Made by a program: the position numbers and the translations under genes. Positions 27,210-37,054 of a stretch of 54,320 bases of DNA are shown one piece after another (position 1 is the stretch's first letter; the number at the start of each line of letters is the position of its first letter). Below the pieces are notes generated by a model. That model did not search any database. It was not told where the DNA came from and was given only the letters and a program-made list of their open reading frames with translations. The stretch covers positions 1 to 54,320 of the forward strand of contig NZ_FCNW02000041.1 in the NCBI RefSeq assembly GCF_001544475.1, in the 5' to 3' direction. This DNA comes from Caballeronia humi. GTDB taxonomy: Bacteria > Pseudomonadota > Gammaproteobacteria > Burkholderiales > Burkholderiaceae.

Positions 27210-28148
27210 TTATTTCATCGCAGCCCAAAACCGCCGACAACCGGCATCGAGACTCACTCTTGGACGCCACGCCGTCTCGGACGTGATCCTGCCAATGTCG
27301 AGATAGATCTCCTGTACATCGAAAGACCGGCCCGGTTCGTAGATAATGTTTGCCGCGCGCTCCGTCACGCGCTCCACCGTCCGCACGACGTCCAGCAGGC
27401 TGTGGCCGACGCCGCTGCCGACGTTGTACAGCCGGAATCCGGTCCAGGACGCAGCTTCGAGCATGGCGTCCACCGCATCTTCGACATAAAGGTAGTCGCG
27501 AACCACGGACCCGTTGCCCCAGATTTCGACCGGGGCCTCAGCCGCGATCTTCGCAAACAGCGTCGGGATGAAGCCCTGCACGCCGATGCGCGCCTTGCCC
27601 GGCCCGTAAGGATTGGCGACGCGGAGCACCGCCGCGTTCAGGCCGCCCAGGCTCGCGTGCAGACGCAGATAACCCTCGATTGCGACCTTCGTCACGCCGT
27701 AGGAACACAGCGGCTGAAGCTGGTGATCTTCCGGAACCGGAACCGTGCGAGGATTGCCGTAGACCGTCCCGCCAGACGACGTGAAGACGATTCGATTGAC
27801 GCCCGCCGCTCTCATCTGATCGAGCAGACGCAAGGTGCCGCAGACGTTGCTCTCGACGTCAAAGAGCGCATGCGTGTGCGGTGTGCTCGGCAACGTCGTG
27901 CTGATCAAGTGATAGACGATGTCCACGCCTTCGAGCGCCTCCGCGAGTCGCTCGCCAGCGGCGAAGTCACCCCTGAAGTAAGCGTAGCCGGCTTCGGCAT
28001 CGTCGTGCGAGCCGCGATCGTAAATGCGCACGCTGACGCCGCGCTGCGTCAATGCGCGCGCGAGATGTCGCCCCAGAAAGCCGTTTCCGCCGAGCAGCAG
28101 GGCTGAACGCGTGTTGGCTGCAATGCCTTCCCTTATCTGGTCTGCCAA
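27210..28148 (-). CDS. NAD-dependent sugar epimerase/dehydratase
   Basis: A 312-residue extended short-chain dehydrogenase/reductase that would convert a nucleotide sugar. The Rossmann motif is GGNGFLGRHLA, the active site has Ser (FTSSGGTVYG) with YGVTK, and the substrate domain includes RVANPYGPG. I place the start at a TTG (28148), 7 nt after GGAG, because the longer frame upstream is arginine-rich and lacks signals. It resembles UDP-glucose 4-epimerase-like enzymes, but the exact substrate cannot be told. It sits between the membrane protein gene and wzm in the polysaccharide operon. Confidence 0.8.
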   Translation of the reverse strand: MADQIREGIAANTRSALLLGGNGFLGRHLARALTQRGVSVRIYDRGSHDDAEAGYAYFRGDFAAGERLAEALEGVDIVYHLISTTLPSTPHTHALFDVESNVCGTLRLLDQMRAAGVNRIVFTSSGGTVYGNPRTVPVPEDHQLQPLCSYGVTKVAIEGYLRLHASLGGLNAAVLRVANPYGPGKARIGVQGFIPTLFAKIAAEAPVEIWGNGSVVRDYLYVEDAVDAMLEAASWTGFRLYNVGSGVGHSLLDVVRTVERVTERAANIIYEPGRSFDVQEIYLDIGRITSETAWRPRVSLDAGCRRFWAAMK

Positions 28149-28376
28149 AACGTGTTCTCCATGGATGTTGGCGATTGATCCTTTCAATCCAAACCGCCTT
28201 GTTTCGGTTCCGATTGAACTCCGCCTCCGGCCTTTACCGCGTCTCGGACCTGGTCGTTTCCGTTGCAGCCGCGTGAGCAGAATGGAGCATTGTACTGGAT
28301 GATTTTCTGTCTTCAGGCCGGCTTCGCCTCTCTTCTGTTTCGTGCGGCGCCCGCAGCGCCGCAAGACGGGGACGCG

Positions 28377-29858
28377 TCACGGACTCGTCAGCGTCATCGA
28401 TTTCTTGCCGAAGAAATCGAGGATGCCAGCGAGGAACCACGGCGTCTCGTCGCTTCGAACGTACTCGCCCGCAGGCCGCACGACGCCTCCGACGATCAGT
28501 CCCGGAGTGACCTGCGTGACGACCATCGCCGGCCCCCTGGCCGCCCCCGACGCCCACGTCTGACTGCGCGCTGCGACGAACTGGCCATAGCGCCGGTAGT
28601 CGTTCGCCAGCAATTTGCCCGACGCCAGTGAGGACACGATTACTGCGCACAGAATCAGTGCCGGACACCACGCGAGCGCAGCGCGTGGCTTCTGGTCGGC
28701 GTCGTGCTGCTTCGCACCGCCTCGCCCGAGTTGAGCCAGCACTGCCGCAATCGACCCGAGCAGCAGAATGCTCATGCATTGCCGCATCGTGTCGTGCCGT
28801 TCGCAACAGACGACGCCGAACTGATAGAAAGCGCCGAACAGCGACATGAACGACGCCGCCACGATTGCGATGATGAACATGATCAGTTGGACACAGCTTT
28901 CTGCCTTGAGTGATTGACGGATCGAACGAATTCCGACGTACACCCCTGCGAAATAGCAGGTCTTGGCCACAGCGCCCAGCCAGATATTGCGCGAGTTCAG
29001 CGTCTGTCCATCCAGAGACACGAGTTCCATGATGTACTGCGGCACGGTGTGGATCAGGCTCGCGTATGCGTGATGCGCAATCGCCGGATCGCCGAACACC
29101 TCGGCAGCCGAATTCAACCGGCCGTATTTCATCAGCACGAACACGCCCGCGGCCACGATGAGTGGGAGAATCCACGGAATCGTCGCGCGCACCATCAGGT
29201 TGCGAAAGACCGAGTCGCGCCGTAACGCCGCGCGCACCACGAGCGAGACAAGTTGCATCCCGGCGAAGGCCGCTACGAACATCGCACCGAGTTCGGACAC
29301 CGTGGCCGCGAGCACTAGCGCCACGGCGCACGCCACGCGCAGCGACCGCGAATCGACGCCGACGAGGAACAGGCCGAAGAGCATCACCAGAACGGCGAGC
29401 GTCGGGATGTAGGCCATTGAGCCTTGAGGCCAATAGAAGACTTCGGAGACGGGATGGCCCAGGAGGAACAGCGCCACCGCGCCGGCCACGATAACCAACA
29501 TCGTGCGCCGTGTTGCCCTGCCCGCACGTGCGCTGCTGACAACCGCAATGGAAGCGCCAGCGATCAGCGTCATCCACAGCAGCACGAGAACGGGCGTAAT
29601 GAGTGGCCTGCCGAAAAAACCCACCACCCGCGCATAGGCGTAGATGAGCAGTTCGGAAACCGGGCGCGGGCTCCAAGTCAGGAGCCGCTCAACGTAGAAT
29701 TGCAGTCCGCCCTTGCGAAACGCCGCAAAGGTAAAGAACTCGTCCTGCCAATGGCCCGCGGGAATCAGACCCGCGAAGCAGCTCACGATCACGGTACATA
29801 CGCCAACGGTCAACGCATGCAGAATGTCGACGCGCGGTCCCATCCTATGACGATTCAT
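28377..29858 (-). CDS. Polytopic membrane protein in the polysaccharide operon
   Basis: A 493-residue protein with about ten hydrophobic segments and a short soluble C-terminus. The first periplasmic loop reads GHWQDEFFTFAAF, with the acidic pair where GT-C fold transferases carry their catalytic residue. It follows gtrA closely, so it may be the transferase using the lipid-linked sugar made by the gtrB-gtrA pair. No family is recognised from sequence alone. Confidence 0.65.
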   Translation of the reverse strand: MNRHRMGPRVDILHALTVGVCTVIVSCFAGLIPAGHWQDEFFTFAAFRKGGLQFYVERLLTWSPRPVSELLIYAYARVVGFFGRPLITPVLVLLWMTLIAGASIAVVSSARAGRATRRTMLVIVAGAVALFLLGHPVSEVFYWPQGSMAYIPTLAVLVMLFGLFLVGVDSRSLRVACAVALVLAATVSELGAMFVAAFAGMQLVSLVVRAALRRDSVFRNLMVRATIPWILPLIVAAGVFVLMKYGRLNSAAEVFGDPAIAHHAYASLIHTVPQYIMELVSLDGQTLNSRNIWLGAVAKTCYFAGVYVGIRSIRQSLKAESCVQLIMFIIAIVAASFMSLFGAFYQFGVVCCERHDTMRQCMSILLLGSIAAVLAQLGRGGAKQHDADQKPRAALAWCPALILCAVIVSSLASGKLLANDYRRYGQFVAARSQTWASGAARGPAMVVTQVTPGLIVGGVVRPAGEYVRSDETPWFLAGILDFFGKKSMTLTSP

Positions 29859-29883
29859 GTTTTAGTCGAACGTGATATTTGAT

Positions 29884-30306
29884 TCATTTATCCATTATCT
29901 GGCAGCTGCGCTTCGGCGCTTCGCGAAACGTCCAGACGGAGTTGAGGACGAAGGTGAGAAGCAGGACGAGCGCCGTCACGCACACCTGAGCAAGCAGATA
30001 GTTCATCCCCGCGTGATCGACCAGCACAATCATCGCGGTGCCGTTGACCACGATCCCCAGTCCCGCGACCGTCAGAAAGCGCGGCAACGCCTGCCGGTGA
30101 GACGCCGTTCTGCCAAACGTGAACCGGTGGTTCAGCACATAGTTCACGCAGGCGCCCAGCACGGCTCCCAGCATCGACGCCAGTGGCGCCGGGATCGCGA
30201 AATAGCGAACGAGGACGACGAGCAACGCGTACTGCGCCAGCGTTCCGGTCGCACCGACTGAGCCATAGGCGACGAAGCGGCGGATCAATCGGCTAATGTC
30301 CGCCAC
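29884..30306 (-). CDS. GtrA-family membrane protein (second copy)
   Basis: A 140-residue, four-helix GtrA-type protein: VAYGSVGATGTLAQY in helix one, NYVLNHRFTF in the loop, and TFVLNSVWTFRE at the end. I choose a GTG start overlapping the upstream gtrB by 14 bases; an ATG at 30330 adding eight residues is also possible. It is only distantly similar to the GtrA at 16748, so this is an independent copy rather than a recent duplicate. Confidence 0.8.
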   Translation of the reverse strand: MADISRLIRRFVAYGSVGATGTLAQYALLVVLVRYFAIPAPLASMLGAVLGACVNYVLNHRFTFGRTASHRQALPRFLTVAGLGIVVNGTAMIVLVDHAGMNYLLAQVCVTALVLLLTFVLNSVWTFREAPKRSCQIMDK

Positions 30307-31276
30307 GGCCCGCCCTCTCTCCAATGCCATATCTCGCCTGCACGAGATAGACGGGCCGCTGCTTCGACTCGATATAAATGCGGCCGATATATTCGCCCAC
30401 CACGCCGATCCCAATCAACTGCACGCCGCCCAAGAACAGCAGTATCGTCACGATGGACGCATAGCCCGGCACAGGATTACCGAAAATGAGCGTGCGGATC
30501 AGCATGAAAGCCGCGTATGACAGTGCGGCAAAGGCTGTGACGAAGCCGAAATAGGTCCACACGCGCAAGGGAAGCGTGCTGAAGCTCGTGACGCCCTCGA
30601 GGGCGAAATTCCACAGCCGCCAGCCCGAGAATTTCGTCTTACCGGCGGCGCGCGACTGCCTCGTATACTCGACGATCGCCGTTTTGAAGCCGACCCAGGC
30701 GAACAGGCCTTTCATGAAGCGCCGGCTCTCGGTCAGTCGTTGCAGTGCGTTGACGACGTCGCGTGACATCAGGCGAAAATCACCCGCGTTTTCCGGCAGA
30801 TCGATGTCCGAGATCGTGTTGTGAAATTTGTAGAAGAGGCTCGCCGATTTACGCTTCAAATAAGTATCCGAACTGCGATCGACTCGCCGCGCGATGACCA
30901 CATCAAAGCCTTCGCGCCATTTGGCGACGAGCTTCGGGATCACTTCGGGCGGATCCTGCAGATCCGCATCGAATGGAACGACGACGTCGCCTCGCGCCTC
31001 GTCGATGCCAGCCGTCATCGCCGCTTCCTTGCCGAAGTTCCGCGACAGGTCTACGACGCGCACGTAATCGTGTTCCCGCGCGATGCCGATCAGTAGATCG
31101 AGCGTGTCGTCCCGGCTGCCATCGTTTACGAACACCAGTTCGTAGTTCATACCCGGCAAAGCCTGCAGCACGGGCAGAACCCGCCGCATAAATTCGGGCA
31201 AGACCTCCTGCTCATTGTAGCAGGGCACGATGAGTGAAAGCAGCGGCGTTCCGTTAAAAGGCACAGACTGATTCAT
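30293..31276 (-). CDS. GtrB-like polyprenyl-phosphate glycosyltransferase (second copy)
   Basis: A 327-residue GT2 enzyme of the DPM1/GtrB type. Motifs are LIVPCYNEQEVLPE, LVFVNDGSRDDTL, DADLQDPPE and a GDFRLMSR motif, with two C-terminal membrane segments. It would load a sugar onto undecaprenyl phosphate. Gene order here is gtrB then gtrA, the reverse of the plus-strand pair. Confidence 0.85.
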   Translation of the reverse strand: MNQSVPFNGTPLLSLIVPCYNEQEVLPEFMRRVLPVLQALPGMNYELVFVNDGSRDDTLDLLIGIAREHDYVRVVDLSRNFGKEAAMTAGIDEARGDVVVPFDADLQDPPEVIPKLVAKWREGFDVVIARRVDRSSDTYLKRKSASLFYKFHNTISDIDLPENAGDFRLMSRDVVNALQRLTESRRFMKGLFAWVGFKTAIVEYTRQSRAAGKTKFSGWRLWNFALEGVTSFSTLPLRVWTYFGFVTAFAALSYAAFMLIRTLIFGNPVPGYASIVTILLFLGGVQLIGIGVVGEYIGRIYIESKQRPVYLVQARYGIGERAGRGGH

Positions 31277-31308
31277 ATGATTGATTGGAAAGCGCGCAGC
31301 ACTTCCGG

Positions 31309-33090
31309 TCAGTTCAGATACTCGTCGAGCCGCATGGCGCGATTGCGGCTGCTGGCCCAGGCATCAAAATTCGTCACCGTCGACAGCAGCTTGCGGACTT
31401 CAGGCGACGGCGACCTTGCAAAGTCGAGCAGCGGCTTGACGACTTCGAGCGGCACGGGATCCACGCCCACACTGCCATAGACCCGGCTGGCATAGGCGCT
31501 GTAGCGCTCGATGCCGCGAAGAATCGCTTCGGCCGTCGCGCCGAGTCCTTCCGTGTTGCCGCGCCCCACATCCTCGACCGAATGAACCCGGCCCGACGTA
31601 TCGAAGTCGTAGCCGATCACAGCCGCATGCGGTGCCGAGAAGTACAGTTCGACGGCGACGCGATTCATATACACCTGGTCGACCTTCCCTCTTCCCACCG
31701 ATTCGCTCGATAGCAAGCTGGCCATCCTCAAGGTTTTCTTACGACGATTGCATTCGGGCTGGTCGGTCAGACACAGGTAATAACCAAACAACTCGATATC
31801 GTAAAGCCCTTGGAGTGCCAGATCGAAGGCCTCTTGCGTCGTCCCATTCCATCCGACGTCGACTACGGCGATTCGCATTCCATCGGCCACGCCGAGTTCT
31901 TGCAGGTAATTATGCAGCCCGGCCCGCACGATCCGGCAGGTCTTCAGAATTTCCCAGCGCCAGGACCAAAGAAACGATCGGAACAACTCGATGTTTGCGT
32001 CGCTCAGGCGGACCTCCGGCCCCAGGCCGATATCTTGCATCACCTGATCGTCCGGTGGCGCGACGCCGATGCGCTCGAGCAATTCGAACGGCGACAGCTC
32101 CTCTGCACCCGACAACAGGAACGGCAAACGCGATTCGAAATTCGTCTCATTCGTTGCGGCCAGCGTCAGCGCTGTCCGCGAGCTGCGGAAGTACTCGCAG
32201 CGCGGAAATTCGCCGCCATCGCCGCGCTCTTCGATGCGCTTGAGTACATACCCGTCGCGCGACATGAACAGCACGAGATCGATGGCATCGCGCTCGGCCG
32301 ACTGGCGAATCCAGTGAAGAAAGGCAAATGCGGCCGGCCCGCCAATTTCGAAGCCGAGCGCCTCGAACGACTGCGGCTCGATCTTCTCAGGGAAGGAACG
32401 TGGCAAGCCATAGGCAATTGAGGCGGCGGGCGTCGATACCCTCGCGGGCAGGCGCGTGCGGCGTGAATCGACGTAATGGAACGTCGCGAGCCCCCGCTCC
32501 GCGGCGCGGCGGATATCCGAGAGTTCGTTATCGCCGATATGGAGAATTCTGTCGGGCGTCACACCGATTTCTACGGCGACGATGTCGAACAGTTCGCCGG
32601 CATCCCGCTTGGTGGCGTTGCGCGCGGACGAGATGAACAGCGGCAGCTTTGGAAGCCCGTGCTTCGCAAAGAGGTCTTCGAAGAACGCCTGAGGCAAATA
32701 CATGTCGGACGTGATGACCACGCGGCGGCTGCCCGCGAGTTGGACGAACCAGTCGACGAGTTCTGGGTTGGGCATGGTCAACGCGAGTTCAAGGTCGTAC
32801 TCCGTCTGTCTCGGCAGCGCGGGGTCAACCGGCAGCTTGCCGAAGGACTCGTAAATGCCGTCGAGCGTAATCTCTTTCAGGCCGTTGGCGTGCATCGTCT
32901 GGAATGCTTTCGTCTGCGCGGCCCGGCGCAACGAGCGAAACTCGGCGATGTCGAACCGCTTGCCGACGACGTCAAACAAGTCCTCGGGGTCGCACAGCGG
33001 CCGAACGAACAGCGTGTCGAAAACGTCGAACGACACAACTTCCACCTCCGCGACTTTGGCGGCCAGTTGTTCGAGAACCTCATGTTGCAT
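31309..33090 (-). CDS. HAD-fold hydrolase-like protein of polysaccharide clusters
   Basis: A 593-residue protein starting MQHEVLEQLA (an ATG at 33156 would add 22 residues). The N-terminal 230 residues are a HAD phosphatase fold: motif I VVSFDVFDTLFVRP (nucleophile Asp and the DxDxT-like DVFDT), motif II VVITSDMYLP, motif III Lys in ATKRDAGE, and motif IV HIGDNELSD. The remaining 360 residues contain LVLFMSRDGYVLKRIEERG, reminiscent of a second HAD-like motif, and VVDVGWNGTTQEAFD. This two-part architecture occurs in polysaccharide loci, but its substrate is unknown. It lies between the double GT2 and gtrB genes. Confidence 0.7.
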   Translation of the reverse strand: MQHEVLEQLAAKVAEVEVVSFDVFDTLFVRPLCDPEDLFDVVGKRFDIAEFRSLRRAAQTKAFQTMHANGLKEITLDGIYESFGKLPVDPALPRQTEYDLELALTMPNPELVDWFVQLAGSRRVVITSDMYLPQAFFEDLFAKHGLPKLPLFISSARNATKRDAGELFDIVAVEIGVTPDRILHIGDNELSDIRRAAERGLATFHYVDSRRTRLPARVSTPAASIAYGLPRSFPEKIEPQSFEALGFEIGGPAAFAFLHWIRQSAERDAIDLVLFMSRDGYVLKRIEERGDGGEFPRCEYFRSSRTALTLAATNETNFESRLPFLLSGAEELSPFELLERIGVAPPDDQVMQDIGLGPEVRLSDANIELFRSFLWSWRWEILKTCRIVRAGLHNYLQELGVADGMRIAVVDVGWNGTTQEAFDLALQGLYDIELFGYYLCLTDQPECNRRKKTLRMASLLSSESVGRGKVDQVYMNRVAVELYFSAPHAAVIGYDFDTSGRVHSVEDVGRGNTEGLGATAEAILRGIERYSAYASRVYGSVGVDPVPLEVVKPLLDFARSPSPEVRKLLSTVTNFDAWASSRNRAMRLDEYLN

Positions 33091-33152
33091 GTTCAATCCT
33101 GTCGAATAAATACGCATGGCCGCGTGGAAGCTTCTGGAAACATTGCCGCATT

Positions 33153-35144
33153 TCAACCTGCCGGAATGCGAAACTGAAGATCGACGGGCGAGAGATTCGG
33201 ATTGTGGAACGGATCCCGCATGAAGAATCGCGGGTGTTTGGCAAACAGGCGCCGTCGCTCGCGGATCAGTCTCGCCTGCTTGGCGGGATCGAGGCTGTCA
33301 TCGCCCCGCGTAAGCGATTCGTGATGAGTCAGTTCGACGGAAGGACAGACGACGTTGTACAGGCCATGCTCGACCAGCCTGAAGCACAACTCGACATCGT
33401 TGTAGGCAATGGGGAACGTCTCGTCGAACCCACCGCACGCATCGAATTTTGCCCGCTCGATCATCAGGCACGCGCCCGTGACCGCCAGCCAGTTGTATTC
33501 GAGGATGTTGCGTGAGAATGCCGCGGGAGTGTCGGCATCTCTGGCGAGGAAGGCGTGCCCCGGACCGGCCGCAAGATTGACGATGCCGCAGTGCTGCACG
33601 GAACGCGTGTTGGGGAAAATGAGCTTCGCGCCGACCGCGCCCACGTGGGCCTGCTGCGCATAACCCGCCATGCGGTCCAGCCAGTCCGGTGAGATTACCT
33701 CCGTGTCGTCATTGAGAAACAGCAGGATCTCCCCTTTTGCTTGACGCGCGCCAACGTTGTTGATCTCCGAATAATTGAACGGAAAGTCGTGCGGCACGAC
33801 AGTCACTTGCGGCTGCTGCGCCAGATCCGCGAGCAGCGCGAGTGTCTGCGGTTGCTTCGAGCCGTTGTCCATCACGACGATCTCATACTGTCGATACGAT
33901 GATCCCTTGAGAATGGACCGTACACACTGATTCAATACCGCGCCGTTGTCGCGACTCGGGATGATGATGGAAATCAGCGGCGTGCCCTTGACGCCATATT
34001 TCACCCGCGCATGCCCCGGCAGGTGTGCGAGCGGCTCGAGCGTACCCTCGACGCCGCGACGCTGCAAGGCGGCCTCCCGGGCGCGAACGCTTGCATCGAT
34101 GGCATAGGGCTTCTCCGCCAGATCGGCAGCTACTGAGCCGGGGATGACGCGCCAGTGGTACAGCACTTTGGGCACGTGAACGATGCGCGGCGTTTGCTCG
34201 GCAATGCGCAGCACGAGATCCCAGTCCTGCGCCCCGTCGAACTCGCTGCGCAAGCCTCCTAATTCCACGACCAGCGAACGACGCGCTGCGGAGACGTGGC
34301 AGGTGAACATCGTGCTCATCATCGTGTCCGGCGACCAGTCGGGCTTGAAGAACGGCTCGGAGAACCGGTCGGACGGCAAGAGCTTGTCTTCGTCGCTGTA
34401 GAGGAAGTCGGCATCCGTTTCGTCGATTGCGGCCGCTAGCTCCCACAGACAATCGGCAGTGAGCTCGTCGTCGTGATCCAGAAACACGATGTAGTCGCCG
34501 CGCGCCGCTTCGATGCCCGCGTTCGTCGCCCCCGATATGCCTCTGTTGTCGGGCAGCATGATGGCCTTGACTCGATCGTTCGCCGCAGCCTGGACCGCGG
34601 CGCGAACGGCGGCGCTCGGGCTGTTGTCGTCGACGAGAATCAGCTCATAGTGCCCGTACCACTGCGCGCGCACGGACGCCAGAAGACGCCCGAGGTAAAG
34701 CAGCGGCGTGTTGTACGTGGGCACCACGATGCTGAAGACCGGACGGGTGCGCAATGCCGCGATTCGCGTGTCGATATCGTCCGGCCGCCGAGTTGGAACG
34801 TATGAATAGCGATACTTGCTCCAGTCCGTCTCGAGGCTATAACGTCCGTTCTCCGGAGCGATGCGCGCGGCTGGCGCATCCGCGGGCGGATCTTCCGGCG
34901 TGAAGCAGAGATAGCTCGGCGCGAGCGAGCCCGGCGCGCCGAAGACGCTCACCGAAGCGACACCGCCGAGCTCGCGGCGCACGCGCAGCATGCGCAGCCG
35001 CTGCCACATCAAATGCGGGGTAGCAGCCCAATAGACAGCCTTCACTGTTCGCCGGAGGTGGCGGCGGGAAGCCGGTGACAGCTTCATGAACACAGCATTG
35101 AGCAACCGCGACGCTACGAGTTTGTTGACTTTCTCTTTCATCAT
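33153..35144 (-). CDS. Glycosyltransferase with two GT2 domains
   Basis: A 663-residue cytoplasmic protein with two GT-A catalytic domains in tandem. The first (about 130-350) has SIVVPTYNTP, LILVDDNSPS and FLDHDDELTADC with a DWDLVLR motif. The second (about 395-640) has SIIIPSRDNG, IVVMDNGSKQ, FLNDDTEVISPDW and GFDETFPIAYNDVELCFR. Two active sites in one chain suggest addition of two different linkages or an alternating polymer. It is in the rhamnose operon, so rhamnose or the glycan backbone is a likely substrate. Confidence 0.85.
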   Translation of the reverse strand: MMKEKVNKLVASRLLNAVFMKLSPASRRHLRRTVKAVYWAATPHLMWQRLRMLRVRRELGGVASVSVFGAPGSLAPSYLCFTPEDPPADAPAARIAPENGRYSLETDWSKYRYSYVPTRRPDDIDTRIAALRTRPVFSIVVPTYNTPLLYLGRLLASVRAQWYGHYELILVDDNSPSAAVRAAVQAAANDRVKAIMLPDNRGISGATNAGIEAARGDYIVFLDHDDELTADCLWELAAAIDETDADFLYSDEDKLLPSDRFSEPFFKPDWSPDTMMSTMFTCHVSAARRSLVVELGGLRSEFDGAQDWDLVLRIAEQTPRIVHVPKVLYHWRVIPGSVAADLAEKPYAIDASVRAREAALQRRGVEGTLEPLAHLPGHARVKYGVKGTPLISIIIPSRDNGAVLNQCVRSILKGSSYRQYEIVVMDNGSKQPQTLALLADLAQQPQVTVVPHDFPFNYSEINNVGARQAKGEILLFLNDDTEVISPDWLDRMAGYAQQAHVGAVGAKLIFPNTRSVQHCGIVNLAAGPGHAFLARDADTPAAFSRNILEYNWLAVTGACLMIERAKFDACGGFDETFPIAYNDVELCFRLVEHGLYNVVCPSVELTHHESLTRGDDSLDPAKQARLIRERRRLFAKHPRFFMRDPFHNPNLSPVDLQFRIPAG

Positions 35145-35219
35145 TCAATCGGTTCAAGGTCGATGGATTTGCACGCGACACAGCAACCGACCGCTGCACC
35201 TCCAGACGCGACAACATGT

Positions 35220-36110
35220 TCACAGTCTGGAGAGCGGCCCCAGACGATTCCTTAGCCCGTCTCTAATTCCGCGGCAGATCATGGCGAATTGCGCGCGCGG
35301 CTGACCGGAAAAAAGCGTGTACACAATGAAGCGAACTGGAAACTTCCCTACTTCCCACAGCTTCCATGACAACGGCATATAAGATCGATACAAGGCCAGC
35401 GCCAATGCATTCCGAAAAATAAAGTAATGACGAAACGCCGAATGCATGGCAAACCGCCGGCCCAGTATCGTGACAGGCTCATCGCCCAGGCTATGTTCCA
35501 GGACTAGCCACGGCAACCCGAGCACGGCATAGCCCGCTCGACGCGCGCGCACGCACCACTCGACATCCACGAAATCGATGAACAACTGCACGTCCATCGA
35601 ACCGATGTCCTGCCACGCCGATAGATCGATGCACGAACCGGATGAAATCAGGAAATCGATCTCGAGTGGTTCGTGTCCCTGGGCCGGCACGCGCGAGATA
35701 CGCCATTTGCCGAAGCGCACGAACGGCGTAACCGTGCCGAGCCGGACATCGTGATAAGCCGGCCCGGCGACGGCGACTTTCCGGCGGCTGTCGCGCGCGA
35801 GATCGCTCATGGCCAGCAGCAGCCCTTCGATCAGCGCAGAGGAAGGGTCACTGTCCTGATCGAGTAGCAGCGCGAGCTCGTAGTCCTTGGCCCGCAAGCA
35901 CGCGACGCCTCGGTTTAGCGCTGCCGCAATGCCTTCATTTTCGCCGCTGGGGAGATACTCGATCTGCTGCGCCAGCTCGCCTCGCTGCGCTGCGTTCGAA
36001 CCCGGCGTGTTGTCGACCACGACCACCGGAATCACCTGCGCGAGACGGTTGGCTCGTGCGAAGCAAGCAGCATCCGGCTGATAGAAGACTACGACCGCGG
36101 CTGCCCGCAT
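35220..36110 (-). CDS. Rhamnosyltransferase-like GT2
   Basis: A 296-residue enzyme starting MRAAAVVVFYQPD; the longer open frame upstream runs into rfbD and is not used. Motifs VVVVDNTPG, GENEGIAAALNRGV, LALLLDQDSD, ISSGSCIDLSAW and DFVDVEWCVRARRAGY are those of the L-rhamnosyltransferase branch of GT2. It is directly downstream of the dTDP-rhamnose genes with about 30 bases between, fitting the use of dTDP-L-rhamnose. Confidence 0.85.
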   Translation of the reverse strand: MRAAAVVVFYQPDAACFARANRLAQVIPVVVVDNTPGSNAAQRGELAQQIEYLPSGENEGIAAALNRGVACLRAKDYELALLLDQDSDPSSALIEGLLLAMSDLARDSRRKVAVAGPAYHDVRLGTVTPFVRFGKWRISRVPAQGHEPLEIDFLISSGSCIDLSAWQDIGSMDVQLFIDFVDVEWCVRARRAGYAVLGLPWLVLEHSLGDEPVTILGRRFAMHSAFRHYFIFRNALALALYRSYMPLSWKLWEVGKFPVRFIVYTLFSGQPRAQFAMICRGIRDGLRNRLGPLSRL

Positions 36111-36141
36111 GGCGCCGCCCCCGTCCGGCACGCGCTTCGGC

Positions 36142-37047
36142 TCAGTTCGAACGTGCGACACCACCGTCCCTTGCAAGGCACAGCTCCAGCGCCGCACGCC
36201 AATGAGGTTGCCGAATGCCGAACCGTGCCGCAAGCGCTTCATTCGACAAACGCGAGTTAGCGGGCCGACGTGCCGGCGTCGGATAGTCTTTTGCTTCGAT
36301 CGGAACCACACGAGGCGAGGAAGCGCCCATTGCGATCTCGAACGTGGCACGCGCGAGGTCGCACCACGATGCCTCGCCTGCCGCTGTCAAATGATAGATA
36401 CCGGAGCGCTCGTTCCAGTAATCCGCATCACTCGCGTCCAGCCCGGACGCGACCACGTGCGCGGTCGAGGTCGCAATCGTATTCGACCAGGTTGGCGCGC
36501 CGATCTGGTCCGCCACCACGCGCAGTTCATCACGTTCAGCACCCAGACGCAGCATGGTCTGCACGAAGTTCTTGCCACGGATGCCATATACCCAGCTCGT
36601 TCGGAAAATCAGATGTGCGCCGCGTGCTTCGACGATTGCGCGTTCGCCCGCCAGCTTGCTTGCGCCATAGACGTTCTGCGGATTGGTCTCGTCGTGTTCC
36701 AGATACGCGCCTTCCTTGGAGCCATCGAAAACGTAATCGGTCGAATAATGAATCAGCAACGCGTTCAGCTTCGCGCCTTCCTGCGCTAGTACGCCAGGCG
36801 CCTCCGCATTGAGCAGGAAAGCGGTGTCCTTGTGGGACTCGGCCTCATCCACGGCGGTATAAGCGGCCGCATTCACGATGACCGCAGGTTTAAGCTCACC
36901 GAGCGTCATCCGGATAGCGTCGAGATTCGCGAGGTCGAGCGTCGAACGGTCCAGTGCGACGACGCGCCCGAGACCTTGCATGGTCCGAGCGAGTTCATAG
37001 CCCACTTGGCCGTTGGCTCCCGTAATCAAAATGGTTCTTTCAGTCAT
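36142..37047 (-). CDS. rfbD: dTDP-4-dehydrorhamnose reductase
   Basis: A 301-residue NADPH-dependent reductase making dTDP-L-rhamnose, the last step of the pathway. The Rossmann motif is ILITGANGQVGYEL, the active site YGASKLAGE, preceded by HYSTDYVFDG. The start MTERTILITG lies 7 bases after the rfbC stop. Length is normal for the family. Confidence 0.93.
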   Translation of the reverse strand: MTERTILITGANGQVGYELARTMQGLGRVVALDRSTLDLANLDAIRMTLGELKPAVIVNAAAYTAVDEAESHKDTAFLLNAEAPGVLAQEGAKLNALLIHYSTDYVFDGSKEGAYLEHDETNPQNVYGASKLAGERAIVEARGAHLIFRTSWVYGIRGKNFVQTMLRLGAERDELRVVADQIGAPTWSNTIATSTAHVVASGLDASDADYWNERSGIYHLTAAGEASWCDLARATFEIAMGASSPRVVPIEAKDYPTPARRPANSRLSNEALAARFGIRQPHWRAALELCLARDGGVARSN

Positions 37048-37054
37048 GCAAGTC

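Noticed and set aside
28234..29676. 480-codon minus-strand frame overlapping the membrane protein gene
   Set aside because: Arg/Gly-rich shadow of the gene at 28377-29858, which has a coherent membrane topology.
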